Shown one piece after another: positions 44,401 to 56,963 of a stretch of DNA of 64,000 bases. A model generated the notes under the pieces. That model saw only the letters and a program-made list of their open reading frames with translations. It had not been told where the DNA came from and searched no databases. Every line of letters begins with the position of its first letter. The first letter of the stretch is position 1. The DNA comes from Leucocoprinus leucothites. Taxonomy: Eukaryota; Basidiomycota; Agaricomycetes; Agaricales; Agaricaceae. The DNA lies in NCBI GenBank assembly GCA_013368445.1, contig JAACJO010000050.1:1-64000 (forward strand), written 5' to 3'. The position numbers and the translations under genes are program-made.

Positions 44401-44873
44401 AATGACAACAATGATGGGGGCAGGAAAGAAAGAGCAAGATGACAATCTAGTGACTAAGTCATTCCTTATATAGCCCTGTAGCTTGCTGTCACATTAACAT
44501 GCTGGGAAAGACACATGTCCCCAACAAGAAGCCTCAAATGACATGTTGGGAAGTTCATCTTACCTAAAATGATGGGCAGAAACTGCCAGCAAAGAAGTTG
44601 GGCTGCACCAGTTCTGCCTAAGTTCAACTTCTGAGGATTTGCAAATATGATGCATGGCTAAATAGTTTGAACAACATTAAGCAGCACCAAGATAATCAGG
44701 GGGCTAAGAATAGAAGCCACACATGGGAACCAGCAATCAAAAATGCCTGGGTACTTCCTAAAAGAAGTCAGGCAGGTCATGATAAATCACCATGGCTGTG
44801 CAGGACATCTAGAACACTCTAGAACAATACCCATACATAGGCTGAGGACAGCCAGAGTTGGGTAAGGGGGAGA
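44401..44873. other. Region before LTR E1, ending in a polypurine tract
   Basis: No ORF of note. The last bases (gggtaagggggaga, 44860-44873) form a plus-strand polypurine tract directly before the TG of the LTR, which marks LTR E1 as a plus-strand 3' LTR. Confidence 0.5.
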
Positions 44874-45732
44874 TGTGATATGAAAACCGAAAATAAACAA
44901 GAAATACTAATATTTTCGCGATTTCACACTTAGTATTATAAAATAATAATGCTATACCTAAGAGCCCTATAGTGCATTAGTGGTGTAGCTACAAAGCTAC
45001 TTACTAAGAAGTAATACAGTCAACCAATATGGCAGGTGAGACTGGTAATCTAGTACAGCTGTCCACTGTTGTGAACTGTTCCAGGGATTTGAACCCTTGA
45101 CTTCAGGACACCACCATCACCAAATTACTGCTTTGGGACTCAAAGGAAACCTCTGTGCCAAGAACAATCTGAATGATCTAAAAATAAGGTCCAGGGTCTA
45201 GAACCAGATCAGAAGGATCAACAGACCAGTTAACAGACAACAATCTGCATTTTCCACATGTACAAGACAAGAACCTAGCTACCCTGCTACTTAGCTATGT
45301 CATTTCCATACTGCTCAGTCATCCAACCATACTGGCCAAGCAAACTGATGGTCACATTGATGTGGCAGAGGCCCTCAGATAAAGAAAATATCATAGCTGA
45401 AATGCTTATCCATGATTAAAAAAGGATTAATGAAAGAAACTCACATAGTAGCTACTCTGCTACCCATATGACAGCCTAGTGATCAAATGGACCTACTGGT
45501 TGGTGTCACATTGTAAAAGTATACCCAGCTGGATCCAGGACAATTCAGTCATTTTCTATTAGTCAATTTTGAGTCATACCTATTTCTTTCTAGAATATTT
45601 TATATCTCTCAAATAATATAAAAAGGGCCTGACAGCATGTGGATAGGCAAGGAATCCTATGCCTCTGTAGTACTATAGGGTGTGCAGACCACAAACTAAG
45701 CATTTTTGAGTGAATAAGTGATCAACCTTCTA

Positions 45733-47325
45733 CAGTGGCTCAAAAAACTGTCCCAATGTTTTCGCATTTTGGACATATTTGCTAATACCAGGGCAGATAT
45801 ATGGCCTAGCATCCTGAAAATATTCACACAGGTACCTTGACATATTGGGAGCATATATTCCCATGATCACATGACCTTGTCCATCAATGAATTATTAATG
45901 AATTATCGAAAATATCTACTCATTGGGACAGTTTTTTGACCCTCTGTTATCTACCTACTCAATACTTTGTATGACCTCCTCTTGCCCTGACAACTGCCTC
46001 AATCCTTCTGGGCATGGTTTCTATCAGCCTTTGGCACCTTTCTGCTGGAATCTTATTCCACTCCTCTACTAGCCTCTCCCACAATTCAAATACTCCCTTA
46101 GGTGGTCTTTCATATGCCTTCAGCTGGTCCTTCAGGTAGGTCCAGAGGTGTTCAATGGGATTTAGGTCAGGGGATTGTGCAGGGCATGATAGAACTTGAA
46201 TGTTGTTGTCCACAAACCATTGTTGTCCCAGTTTTGAGGTGTGTTTTGGGTCATTATCCGGCTGGAATATCCTCTCCTCCTCCTCCATCTCCAACTTTTC
46301 AAAGCTTTCCACCACCCCATTGTCCAAAATCTCGCAGTATTTCACTGCATCCATATTCCCTTGAACCTCAATCAGCTTTCCTACCCCATTCCACCCCATA
46401 CACCCCCACACCATCATGTTACCACCTCCTCCATGTTTGACAGTAGGGAGAGTGGTCCTATCTGACAGTGGTTCCCCCCTCTCCTTCCAGGTATACACCT
46501 TTCCATCTGACCCAATCCTGTTGATCTTTGTTTCATCTGTCCACAACACCCTCTTCCAGTCCTCCACTGTCCAATTCCTATGTTCATGTGCAGAGTCAAG
46601 GCATTCCTCACAATGTTGCTTTTTGAGTAGAGGTCATTTGATCTTGGTTACAGAGCAAAATCCATTATCCTGAAGGGTATTTCTGACAGTTTGGGGTGTT
46701 ACAGGGTCAGACAGAGTAGAGTTAATGAAATTTGTAGCCTGGACAGCATTATCTAGCTTTCCAGAGGTTATTTGGTGAATTATTGCTTTTTTATCATGAG
46801 GAGAAAGCTTGGAAGGATGTCCTCCCTTGTTGTTTTCCTTGTCCCCATCAACTTTTTTCTTGATCCTCCCAACAGTAGACTTGCCTAGACCAGTTTTATG
46901 TTCAATATGGCACAAGGAATAGCCATCTTTGAGAAGAGAATTGACTTGGGAGTATTGGGTAGAGGAGATAGCTTTCATGATGTAGTGGCAGGAAGAAAGA
47001 CAGTTGTAGCCATCTCAACATGTCAACCAAGGTCACATGATCTTGCTTATTACTCCCACACCTGCCCTGATGCTCCCCTGGCATGTTACAAGGTAGATAC
47101 TGGGAGGCTGACAGGGGGTCAAAAAACTGTCCCAATGAGTAGATATTTTCGATAATTCATTAATAATTCATTGATGGACAAGGTCATGTGATCATGGGAA
47201 TATATGCTCCCAATATGTCAAGATACCTGTGTAAATATTTTCAGGATGATAGGCCATATATCTGCCCTGGTATTAGTAAATATGTCCAAAATGCGAAAAC
47301 ATTGGGACAGTTTTTTGAGCCACTG
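45733..47325 (-). mobile_element. Tc1/mariner element, copy 2 (decayed)
   Basis: 1593 bp, the same length as copy 1, with 210-bp inverted repeats and TA at 45731-45732 and 47326-47327. The empty target (ccttctaagagaactcta) is preserved in LTR E2 near 54895, which proves the insertion boundaries. Confidence 0.95.
45959..46978 (-). pseudogene. Tc1 transposase, copy 2, with premature stop
   Basis: The same 339-codon gene as at 17655-18674. Codon CGA (Arg in KIKRP) is TGA here (46634-46636), splitting it into 114 and 202 open codons. Around this site all seven CpGs of copy 1 (18289-18520) have become TpG or CpA, which also changes several Arg to Gln, Cys or His. The DDE residues remain. Confidence 0.95.
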
Positions 47326-47954
47326 TAAGATAACTCTAGCAGGAAAGACTTCTACTAGTTAGTCTAAGAAATATTCTAAGACATTTTGAGTTTGATCTAG
47401 TGTCACAGCAAAGTAGCTACCAAGCTAAGAAGGCTTGTATCTAAAGCATATTGACTGCACCAGCACCAGTGTGTGACTGAGTGGATGATTATAGACAAGG
47501 TCCAGATTGACCTTAGAGAGAAACAGAGACAGCCTCAGGATAAAAGATCTTAGTTATAGAAGTCATCTAAGTATTGCAAACTGCATACTTAGTCAGGATC
47601 CTAGTATAGTGTTCAAGAATTTCACAAAGTAACTAGCACAGCATTCAGTTTCATCACACATTTTGCATTATTCAGCAGTAGCTACCTAAATCCTCATCTT
47701 TTTTTTTCATACTTCCCCTTGAATTTGTTTGAGGTTACATTCTAGCTACCTAGCTAGTACTCTACTTGATGTTATATCTATACATCATTGAGCCTCTACA
47801 TCATGGAGGTATACTTCATATTTTGAGTGGTCCATAATGTTTTCATTGCCAGGTCTGAGTAGTGTTGTGTCACAAGTCATTGAGTGGTAGGCACTTTGAA
47901 CATTTTGGGGCCCTCATTGTGTTACTTGATATCTGGGTCATATTGACAGCTAAC

Positions 47955-48086
47955 ACAATCAAAAATCATTATCTAAGAAGTGTAGTATCCAGTCTAGTAT
48001 GCTGAAAAAATGAGCATACTGAACAATGGCATCAGTTTTTCTGTCCAAAAAATAGAAGTCCCAAAAAACATGCACCAGTCTTGACA
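47955..48086 (-). pseudogene. Diverged 3' end of a PDK-family gene
   Basis: The minus strand matches the last intron and final exon start of PDK copy A (1735-1829). Shared tracts include gagcatactg-acaat and gcaccagtcttgaca; in translation, SRLV..., DFYFL and AIVQYA line up. It ends at cttgaca (48080-48086), exactly where PDK copy B begins again at 60642. This is the piece of copy B cut off by element G. Confidence 0.6.
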
Positions 48087-49296
48087 CCCAGTCAAAGCTA
48101 TATTGAGGCTGGTAGAAAACTGATGAAAGCCCAGTAAAATCAAAAGTTGACTCCATATTTATGACTCCTAGTGATGCCTTGCAAATTTTCTTGAGCTCAT
48201 TCCTTCAGGATCTATTGAGCCAAACATTATTCATTGACTATTTTCGAGCTTAGTCTATCAGAATCCATAGGGTTCAGCATGAAAATCAATTTATTATAGA
48301 TACTAATTAATTACAAATGTTGATTCATCCTACTCAGGTGGCCAAACTACCCTAACCTTCTCAAAAACCATGCTTGGGACAGTAACATTTCAGGTGCCCT
48401 GATAATTAAAAGGTATTACACTCACGGGTCATGATGCAATATAAGCATACCCAAGAGAGCATTGACAGCAGCTCTATGGAATCATTAACATAACATTGCA
48501 GATAATTATCAGAACATACTAAATTGGGGAAGGGAAGGTATCATGCTCCAGACATTTTGGCTGGGGGAGGCACTTTGAATTAGGATTCATCTCCGGGCCA
48601 GACAGGGGAACAAGGCTCACAGCTAACCCATATAGGTCTCATTTGTATGGGGATGAGAGGCAAGGTGATGAGAGGTGAGAGGATGAGTGTTGACAGTATG
48701 AGAGTAGTCAAGGAGCCTGTGATAGTAGTGAAAGATGTTCACCTTCTATGTGCATAAACATGAGTGCCAGTCATTTCTCTATCCATGGAAATGATTACCC
48801 TAAGTTTAATGAGCTCCCTATAAGCTGCTGTCATCACCATACAAGACAACTGTCACCATGCAAGGCACAGAGAACATGAATGCTATTGGTATTGAAAATG
48901 CAGTCAGACTCAGCCAGACACAGCTGAATGGGGTCTGTCATTTTCAGGTCCCCAAGGCTTGGGCTTTGAGGACAATGGACAAGGTGAAGGTAGAGTAGTA
49001 GCCCTCAAGCATAGAAAGCTCTTGAGGTTGGTCTTGTCAATGTTACAAGGGAAAGACATCACCACAGTACCTGAGAGGCTATAATACAGGCTCAGTTGGG
49101 ACAACATGCCTGTCGAGGGGATGAACTTCACTAGAACCTGGGTGCAGGCTTGGTTGTAATGATATGTCTGTCGAAGGCATGAGCTGCATTAGCACCTGGG
49201 TGCTCATAGATGGTGGTAGGTGGTGGAATTAGAAGGGGGCTGTGATCAATTTGCTCTCTTTGGCTCCCATTCTGCCTTTCACTTGGGGCACAAAAT
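48087..49296. other. Left part of element G, no recognised gene
   Basis: No protein-coding signal with support. A 58-bp unit is repeated twice in tandem at 49089-49146 and 49147-49204 (both end acctgggtgc). Confidence 0.4.
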
Positions 49297-49529
49297 TGTA
49301 GTAACTGTGACTCAATCTCTAGTACTATCTTATCTAACCCTTATCTAGCCTTTGTTTATTTGTAGCTATGCAGCACAGGAATGTAAATAGGAGATATAGT
49401 ATATAAGTAGCTTAGGATAGTTCCTGTACCCTAGCTTTCTTCAATACAATAGATTTACCCTGTCAACTTTGTACTTGAGGGAACTCTCACCATGTGCTGT
49501 GACTCTGAGTCTCTTGTTCTCACATCACA
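49297..49529 (+). repeat. 5' LTR of element D
   Basis: Starts TGTAGTAACTGTGACTC. It differs from the 3' LTR almost only by transitions, most of them at CpGs kept in the 3' LTR. Confidence 0.95.
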
Positions 49530-49698
49530 TATTTTCAACAACCCCCATCTATTACTCTTAACCTCTCTCTTGCACTCTTACTCTCTCCTCTCATCTCTTT
49601 GTCCCTTGACTCTGGAGCCCACTGGTCTGATCAACCAGTCTATCCTACTCATTGGGGCACTCTACCATTCCATCTGACAACAAACTTGGACTGTCTAC

Positions 49699-52341
49699 AT
49701 GTCTCCTAGCTATAACCTTCGCAGCAAAGGATTAGTCTCTGATACTATACCAGGTGAGTACTTACCTTTTGACTCCTCATTTGATGGTCCCCCTTCAAAG
49801 AAGGATGAACTAGAGTCAAGCCTGTCTGTGGACCCAGGTGTGGCAGATGATGTTGCCAAGGAAGGCACATCATCCACTATTGACTCCAGCAATAGGAATG
49901 CCAAAATAAACAATTAGAACAATAATGATTTATATATGGATAATAATTTGAATATCACACTAGAAATGAATGATACAAAGAATGACACATTTAGTATGGT
50001 TGACCAACCCGAAAATGATCACTATGAATCTATGTTACAACAGCAGATCAATGAGTACGAAAATAGTAGTGTCACTGAACAAAGCAAAGTTTCTGATGGA
50101 CTTACTAAAGAACAGATCAATGTGATTGAATTAGCAGCTGCTAGTATGACATCTGAACAGGCAGACAGATACAATAAAAGAAAAGAGAAAGTCAACCCTG
50201 AGAATTCCCATGACTATAACATTGACAAGGGAGAAGGAACCTCCCACTTGAAAGGAAAGAAACCTGAACCTGGAAATTATTGGGGAGCCCCTGGAGTGCC
50301 TGCCGAAGAATTAGATGCAAGTGAACAAGCTAAAGAATTTGAGTACTACAAAGCTCTCAAGAAGAAATATGGAAAAGTTGATAAGCAGGACAAGGCTAAA
50401 TCTAATGCCAAGGATAGTACTCACTGAAGTGCATCAATTCCTCTTTCCAAATCAATGGGACAAAGTATTAAAGAAACAGTCAATAAATCTAAAGATAAGA
50501 ATTCAAAACACTATGATAAGAAAGGAAAGGACCACCATGGTGAACAGAACTTATGTCCCATCAATCAAGTTGATCCAAAAAGCTATCTTGGACAAGCCTT
50601 TAAAGGTATCAAAGGTGGAAAAGAATCCAATATTTGTTTCACCTCCAAACATTCCTCAGACTCTTCGGAAACTTCTGACACTGAGTCTACTTATAAACAA
50701 CCCTTTAATGGTGGTTCTGGAGGTCCTAGTGACCCTTCAAGTGATAGTAGCTCAGAAAATGAATCTGATAGTAATGGCTCCACATCTGAAACAGAATTGC
50801 ATGAGTCTGACATCACCAAAAATAATAGTTCAGAATCCTCATCCAATTCAATAGGATGACAGATATGCCATAAGGGCCATCATAATAAGAACAAGAAGAC
50901 AAATCTCTCCTTAAACCTATCCAACCAGAGAAGTATGATGGCATCACCAAGCCACAAATTTTCCACCAATTCATGACTCAAGCTACAGACTATGTAAATA
51001 ATGGTCAAGTCCCTGTGGACCGAAAAGTGTCAGTAATTTCACATTTCCTAACTGGGAAAGCATATACCTTCTACACTTGTGAAGTCTCAATGAAGCCCAA
51101 GAAATGGATACTTGAACAGTTCTTCTCTGAGTTATTCAACTACTGTTTTCCAGTCAATTTTTGAACCATTCAATGGCAAAAGCTAGACAAAATCAAACAA
51201 GGAGGCTATTTAGTCAAGGAGTTTGCATCAAAGCTAAATGAATTGTTTCTCACTGCTGGGTACACTGACAAACAAGAACATGTCAATAAGCTATGGTATG
51301 GACTACAAACTGAGTCAAAGTGCTCTTTGGAAGGACAAGCCAAATCCTGATATGTCATCCTATCAGGCCATTCTAAATGCTGCTGAATTAAATGAGATAT
51401 CACACTGAGTTCTAACTGATAACAACCAAGATGATCATCAGCATGGTATGAATTGTTCTAAAGGTGAATGAGGTTACCACCAGAATCATAATCAAACATC
51501 TAAACCCTATTCACATCAGAATACAAACCACCCTGAAATGTCATGGCAGAGAAACTCACCTGGCAATTCTAGAATGCATTGGATCAATAAGAATCCATGC
51601 TACCATTCCAATCATCACAAGAATCATGATAAACATCCAAGGGATGCATTTGCTAGCATTCAGGGAAGGGAAAAATGACATCAAAATCCTTCCACTAAAT
51701 GGTCTAAAGAAGAGGCTGACCATCTTCAAGCTGACAACCAATGCTTCATATGTCATGAAGTTGGTCACATGGCACACCAATGCCCTACACAACAGAATAT
51801 GTCTTCATCTTCAAACAATGGTGGCCCACCTGGTCTTCACAACTTTGAACTATCTACTATCATTCAAGGAACTGATGAACTAAAACAGTTAGCTGATACA
51901 ACTGAAGGAATGGACTCACTAGAGCTTGGAATGATGCCATTGGATTATGAAGACTTGTCCCTACAAGTTATTAATGTATCTGAAAATAGCAAAAGTGATG
52001 AATATCAAACAGCTGTTGAAGATGATGATGAATCAATAATTAGTGATGAATATGATGACTTGCCTGATTTACAATCAGTCACAAATTTGAGCATTAACAA
52101 TAACTCTGCAACATCTGAGTCTTCAAAGGACTCTGAAGAACTGTTACCTGTGAACCAGAGGAATCAGAAAGGGGCAATCACATTGCAAAGAAGACTCCAG
52201 TCTTGGATGAATAACTTAGACAAGATAGGTGGAGTAAACCTCACCACATTAGACATGAAACTTGAATCACTGATCCACATATTCAATTTACTCGCCCCAA
52301 TGCTTGAATATGACCTATTCAAAGTTGAATATGAGAACTGA
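49699..52341 (+). pseudogene. Element D Gag
   Basis: Begins MSPSYNLRSKGLVSDTIPGE. Acidic and Lys-rich regions lead to a capsid-like part (50870-51400: FMTQATDYVNNGQVPVDRKV, GGYLVKEFASKLNELFLTAG). A zinc knuckle follows, CFICHEVGHMAHQC (near 51749-51790, CX2CX4HX4C), and an acidic tail to 52341. Internal stops at 50425, 50857, 51162 and further are TGA; the first, at 49915, is TAG. Frame is otherwise largely kept. Confidence 0.8.
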
Positions 52342-54009
52342 TGAAATCATTGGAAAGGTTGAAAATGGCACTCTGAAAAAAGGATAGTCAGTCAGGTTGG
52401 AAATGTCATCACAACCCAAGTACTAATCACACTTACCTATTATTCACCCCTGTCCATAAAACAATGGCAGAGTGGACACTACCTCCATCTGTCAGATCAG
52501 TTTGAAGTAATAGAATATAGAGACAAACCTGATTTCCTGGTTGTCTGAGACTATCTGCATGGAACGGAACTCACACTTCCAAAGAAATGTGCTGTCAAAT
52601 GGGACCTGTTTTTGATAGCAAAGTACTATTATCTCAAACTCTCAGACTTTCTTCACAGGCAGAGAGATCAAAAAGAGTATGATAAGATGCTTGCAAAAGA
52701 CTCACTAATTCAATGGGGTGACCCATATGTCCAACATATCAGCTGGCTACTAAACAGCTCCTACAACATGATATGTATGACAAGAGACTTTACCTGGACT
52801 CCCAAACAATGATCCATGATCTGTCAAACTGAATGTGGAAATTTTGGAATACTAGACTGCCATACTGGAGTACCTATGTTCCTCTCAAAGAACAGGCTTG
52901 AAAACCCTATATTTGACATTATCAATTGGTGCTACAGGAATGTTGAAAGGATATTAGTAAATGAAATATGCATCTCATGATATGAAGCTCACCTTGAAGG
53001 AGTCAAAGACTTATATTCAATGTATCCCTCTGGGTGTACTGACATTGAGGAAATCTCAGACAAAGAAGGTCCATTCTTGAAAACCATCAATACTGAATAC
53101 AGATTGGAATTATTTGGACAACAGGTCGAAATGGGGACTTACCCTTCCATTCAAAGGAATTCAACTGCTCGAAAAGACTTGGCTTGATCAGTTCCAAGAC
53201 CCCTTGTTGTTGTGGTGAAAATCAATGGTCATCTGGCTTGAACCCTGCTAGACTCTGGATCACTAGGAGACTTCATGTCAACTAGCCTTGCACAACAACT
53301 TGGCATTCAAAAAGTTGAATTATCTGATCCTGTAAATGTTCAAATAGCAGTGCGAGGATCACAAATAAAAGTAAATTATGGAACAAAAGCATGGATCACT
53401 TACCAGCAAGTCAATGAGGAATGATATTTTGATATCATTAACCTGTCAAACTATGATATCATCCTTGGAACACCATTCCTATACCAACATCATGTCAGTA
53501 TCAGTATTGATCCTCCAACAGTATTGATAGGCAGTAAAGAAGCCTTACCATTGAAAGGTGACTGTATCACTAGGTTATCATCCAACACAATGGCCATTGT
53601 TGAAGATCAGCTAGAGTATGTGTGCCAACAACTTTGTGGGTATGCTGCGAAGTTATGTCTTGATACAGCACACACTCCATTACTACCTCGTCATGAAATT
53701 AACCATGAGATACCCCTCATTGAACCTGAAAAGCAATATTCATGGCAGCCATCTAGATGTCCTAAGGCCTTTGGGAAACTCTGGGAAGAGAAAAAGAAGG
53801 CTTATCTTAACTCAGAAAGGTGGATCTTGAAACCTGTTTGTAATGCAGTCCCAATGCTTCTGATTCCAAAACCAGCTAAAAATGGTGAACCACCAAAGCT
53901 ATGAACAGTTGTGGACTTACATGAACAGAATCTGAATACCCATAAGTTGTCATCACCTTTGCCTGAGATCAATGGAATCTTATGAAGTGTGGCTAGGGCC
54001 TGATATTGG
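52342..54009 (+). pseudogene. Element D protease and start of the reverse transcriptase
   Basis: A long linker (52400-53150) of unknown function is followed by a retropepsin-like part with LLDSGSLGDFMSTSLAQQLG and NYDIILGTPFL. The RT N-terminus reads RWILKPVCNAVPMLLIPKPA and VVDLHEQNLNTHKLSSPLPE. It breaks off at 54009, where LTR E2 was inserted. Stops are TGA (for example 52810 and 53902). Confidence 0.8.
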
Positions 54010-55349
54010 TGTGACATGAGAACCGAAAATAAACAGGAAATACTAATATTTTCGCGATTTCACACTTAGTATTATAAAAGAATAATGCTATGCCTAAGAG
54101 CCCTATAGTGCATTAGTGGTGTAGCTACAAAGCTACTTACTAAGAAGTAATACAGTCAACCAATATGGCAGGCAAGACTGGTAATCTAGTACAGCTGTCC
54201 ACTGTTGTGAACCATTCCGGGGATTTGAACCCTCAACTTCAGGACACCGCATTACTGAATTACCACTTTAGGACTCGAGGGAAATCTCCGTGCTGAGAAT
54301 GATCCAAATGATCTAAAAATAAGGACCAAGGTCTAGAACCGGATCAGAAGAACCAACGGACCGGTTAACAGACAATGATCCGTGTTTTTCCACATGTACA
54401 AGACAGGAACCTAGCTACCCTGCTGCTTAGCTACGTCATTTCTGCACTGCTCAGTCATCCAACTGTACTGGCCAAGCAAACCAATGGTTGCATTGACATG
54501 TCAGGGGTCCTCAGTTAAAGAAAATATCACAGCCAAAATGCTTACCCATGATTAAAAAAGGATTAATGAAAGAAACTCGTGTGGTAGCTACTCCACTACC
54601 CATATGACAACCTAGTGATTGAACGGACCTACTGGTCGGCATTGCATCGTAAAAGTATACCCAGTCGAATCCAGGACAATTCAGTCAATTTCTATTAGTC
54701 AATTTCGAGTCATACCTATTTCTTTCTAGAATATTTCATCTATTTTTGTATCTCTCAAATAATATAAAAAGGGCCCGACAGCGTGCGGATAGGCAAGGAA
54801 TCCTACACCTCTGTAGTGCTATAGGGTGTGCAGACCACAAACCAAGCATTTGTCAAGTGAATAAGTGATCAACCTTCTAAGAGAACTCTAACAGGAAAGA
54901 CTCCTACTAGTTAATCTAAGAAATATCCTAAGACATCTCGAGTTTGACCTAGTGTCACAGCAAAGTAGCTACCAAGCTAAGAGGGCTTGTAGTTAATGTG
55001 TGTAGACCGTACCAGTGCCAGTGTGTGACTGGGTGGGTGATTATAGACAATGTCCAGTTGACCTTAGAGGGAGACAGAGACAGCTTCAGGATAAAAGATC
55101 TTAGCTATAGAAGTCAACTAAGCGTTGCAAACTGTGCACTTAGTCAGGATCCTAGTACAGTGTTCGAGAATTTCCCAAAGTAAATAAAACAGCATTTAGT
55201 TTCATTGCACATTTCGCATTATTCAGCAGTAATTACATAAATCCTCATCAATTTCTCATACTTCCCCTTGAATTCATTAGAGGTTACATTCTAGCTACCT
55301 AGCTAGTACTCCACTTGATGTTATATCCATACGTCAAAGAACCTCTACA
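54010..55349 (+). repeat. Solo LTR of family E (E2) inside element D
   Basis: 1340 bp, starting TGTGACATGAG and ending CCTCTACA. Target copies attgg (54005-54009) and atcgg (55349-55353) differ by one C-to-T at a CpG. It holds the empty site of mariner copy 2 and, in antisense, the same tRNA-like segment as E1 (near 54215-54290). Confidence 0.9.
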
Positions 55350-56938
55350 TCGGTCATCTATAGATCTTGTTGATGCATATGAGCAAATCCGAGTTTGACT
55401 GAATCATGTTGAGCGAACTGCAATGATAACCCCTGGTGGAACAATGGTCAGTCAAGTAATGCAGCAGGGCAACTGTAATGCCTCTGCCACATTTCAGCTA
55501 GTAATGACATGGATATTTTCACCATATATCAGAAAGTTTATGGAAGTATACCTGGATAATTTGGTGATTTACTCTGACACCCTTGAAGATCATGTAAAAC
55601 ATATTAAATTAGTTATTGATGTTCTTGAAAAGGAGAAATTCTACATTAGTGCAAAAAAACTATGGTTCATTGAAAAAGAAATGTATATCCTAGGGCGAGT
55701 TGTTAGTGATGAAGGCATAAAGATGGACCCTGAAAAAGTTGACGCACTATGGAAATAGAAAACCCCAACTAACTGTGATCTCCTCCGAGGATTTCTAGGT
55801 GCTGCAGGCTACCTTGCTGATGACATCAACTGAATTTGGATATCTATGGGGATCTTGCATGAGCTAACCAGCGATACTGTGCTGTTTAGGTGGGAATACA
55901 CACACCAGAGAGCATTCCAAGATATCAAAAACCATGTATTGAGGTGCAAAGACCATCATTGCAAACTACTCAACTACTCCCCCAATGCAGAACCTATCAA
56001 CATTGTAACAAATGGGTGCACAACTGGTATTGCTGCATGATAAGCCAAGGAGGCAACTGGAAGACAGCCAGAGTTGCCACATTTATTTCTGCAAAATTAA
56101 ACCCTGCTCAGCAGAACTACCCAGTACATGAAATCAAACTACTTGCCAGTATCAAAATGATGATGCATCATCGTGACATGCTAATGGGCATAAAATTTCG
56201 ATGGTATACTGACCATAAGGGGCTTGTAAGCCTCCTTAGCCATAAGGATTTATTGCCATGACAAGTGCGATGGATCAAGAAGCTTGTGAACTTTGACTTC
56301 GAAGTGGTGTATGTACCTGGTTCAGAAAACATCCTATCAGATGCATTATCACAAATATATTCTAATGATCAGCCCAGAACTGTTTGGACACAAAGCAAAT
56401 ATACATACCATGATGTTATTGACTTTGATAAAATGCCTGCGCAACTGGTCACAAGGCCCATAAAAGTCAGAATGGAGGGCATGGCTGAATTAATGGCTCT
56501 TGAACTGAGACAAAGTGCTCATTTAATCTCTAAAAAGACTGTTGATTTTGCCCAAAATGGCCGAAAGGAGGGCAGGAGTACTGGCACTAGCACCTCTGCA
56601 ACAAGAAAACCTGCACAGAACAAACCAAATCAGCGGTTAATCGAGAATAAACCACTTACCAATCAGGATAGCACAAAACTGGAAGATAAACAACTCCTAC
56701 AACCCACCGATAAATCATCTAAAACCACCGATAAATTGACCAAACCATCACCCGGAAACACACAGTCCAATCAAAAACTCTTCATCCAAATCCCTTCTCT
56801 AGCCCAATGTGATCAGTGGACAATGAAACATAACAAAAAGGAAGAAACTAACTTGAAAAGACAAGTCCCTGAGAATAGGGACATAATAGAGGACAGTAGC
56901 AAGGGAGTTTCAAACTCCGAGACTGGGCCAACATGACC
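55350..56938 (+). pseudogene. Element D reverse transcriptase (continued) and RNase H
   Basis: Resumes with SSIDLVDAYEQI, then the RT active-site region VYLDNLVIYSDTLEDHVKHI (YLDN instead of YLDD), and the thumb (YILGRVVSDEGIKMDPEKVD, RGFLGAAGYLADDIN). RNase H-like parts follow (INIVTNGCTTGIAA with Asn-Gly for the usual Asp-Ala; WYTDHKGLVSLL; VVYVPGSENILSDALSQIYS), then a Lys/Thr/Pro-rich linker. Stops at 56038, 56259 and 56934 are TGA; the one at 55756 is TAG. Confidence 0.85.
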
Positions 56939-56963
56939 ACATCATCACGATGGCATCAGTGAT

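Larger units (their letters stand above)
44874..47800 (+). repeat. LTR of family E (E1), interrupted by mariner copy 2
   Basis: Starts TGTGATATGAAAACC and ends CCTCTACA. It is about 1332 bp without the mariner and its TA, and matches 54010-55349 along its whole length. It contains, antisense, a tRNA-like segment with a B-box-like ggttcaaatccc (near 45082). Confidence 0.85.
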
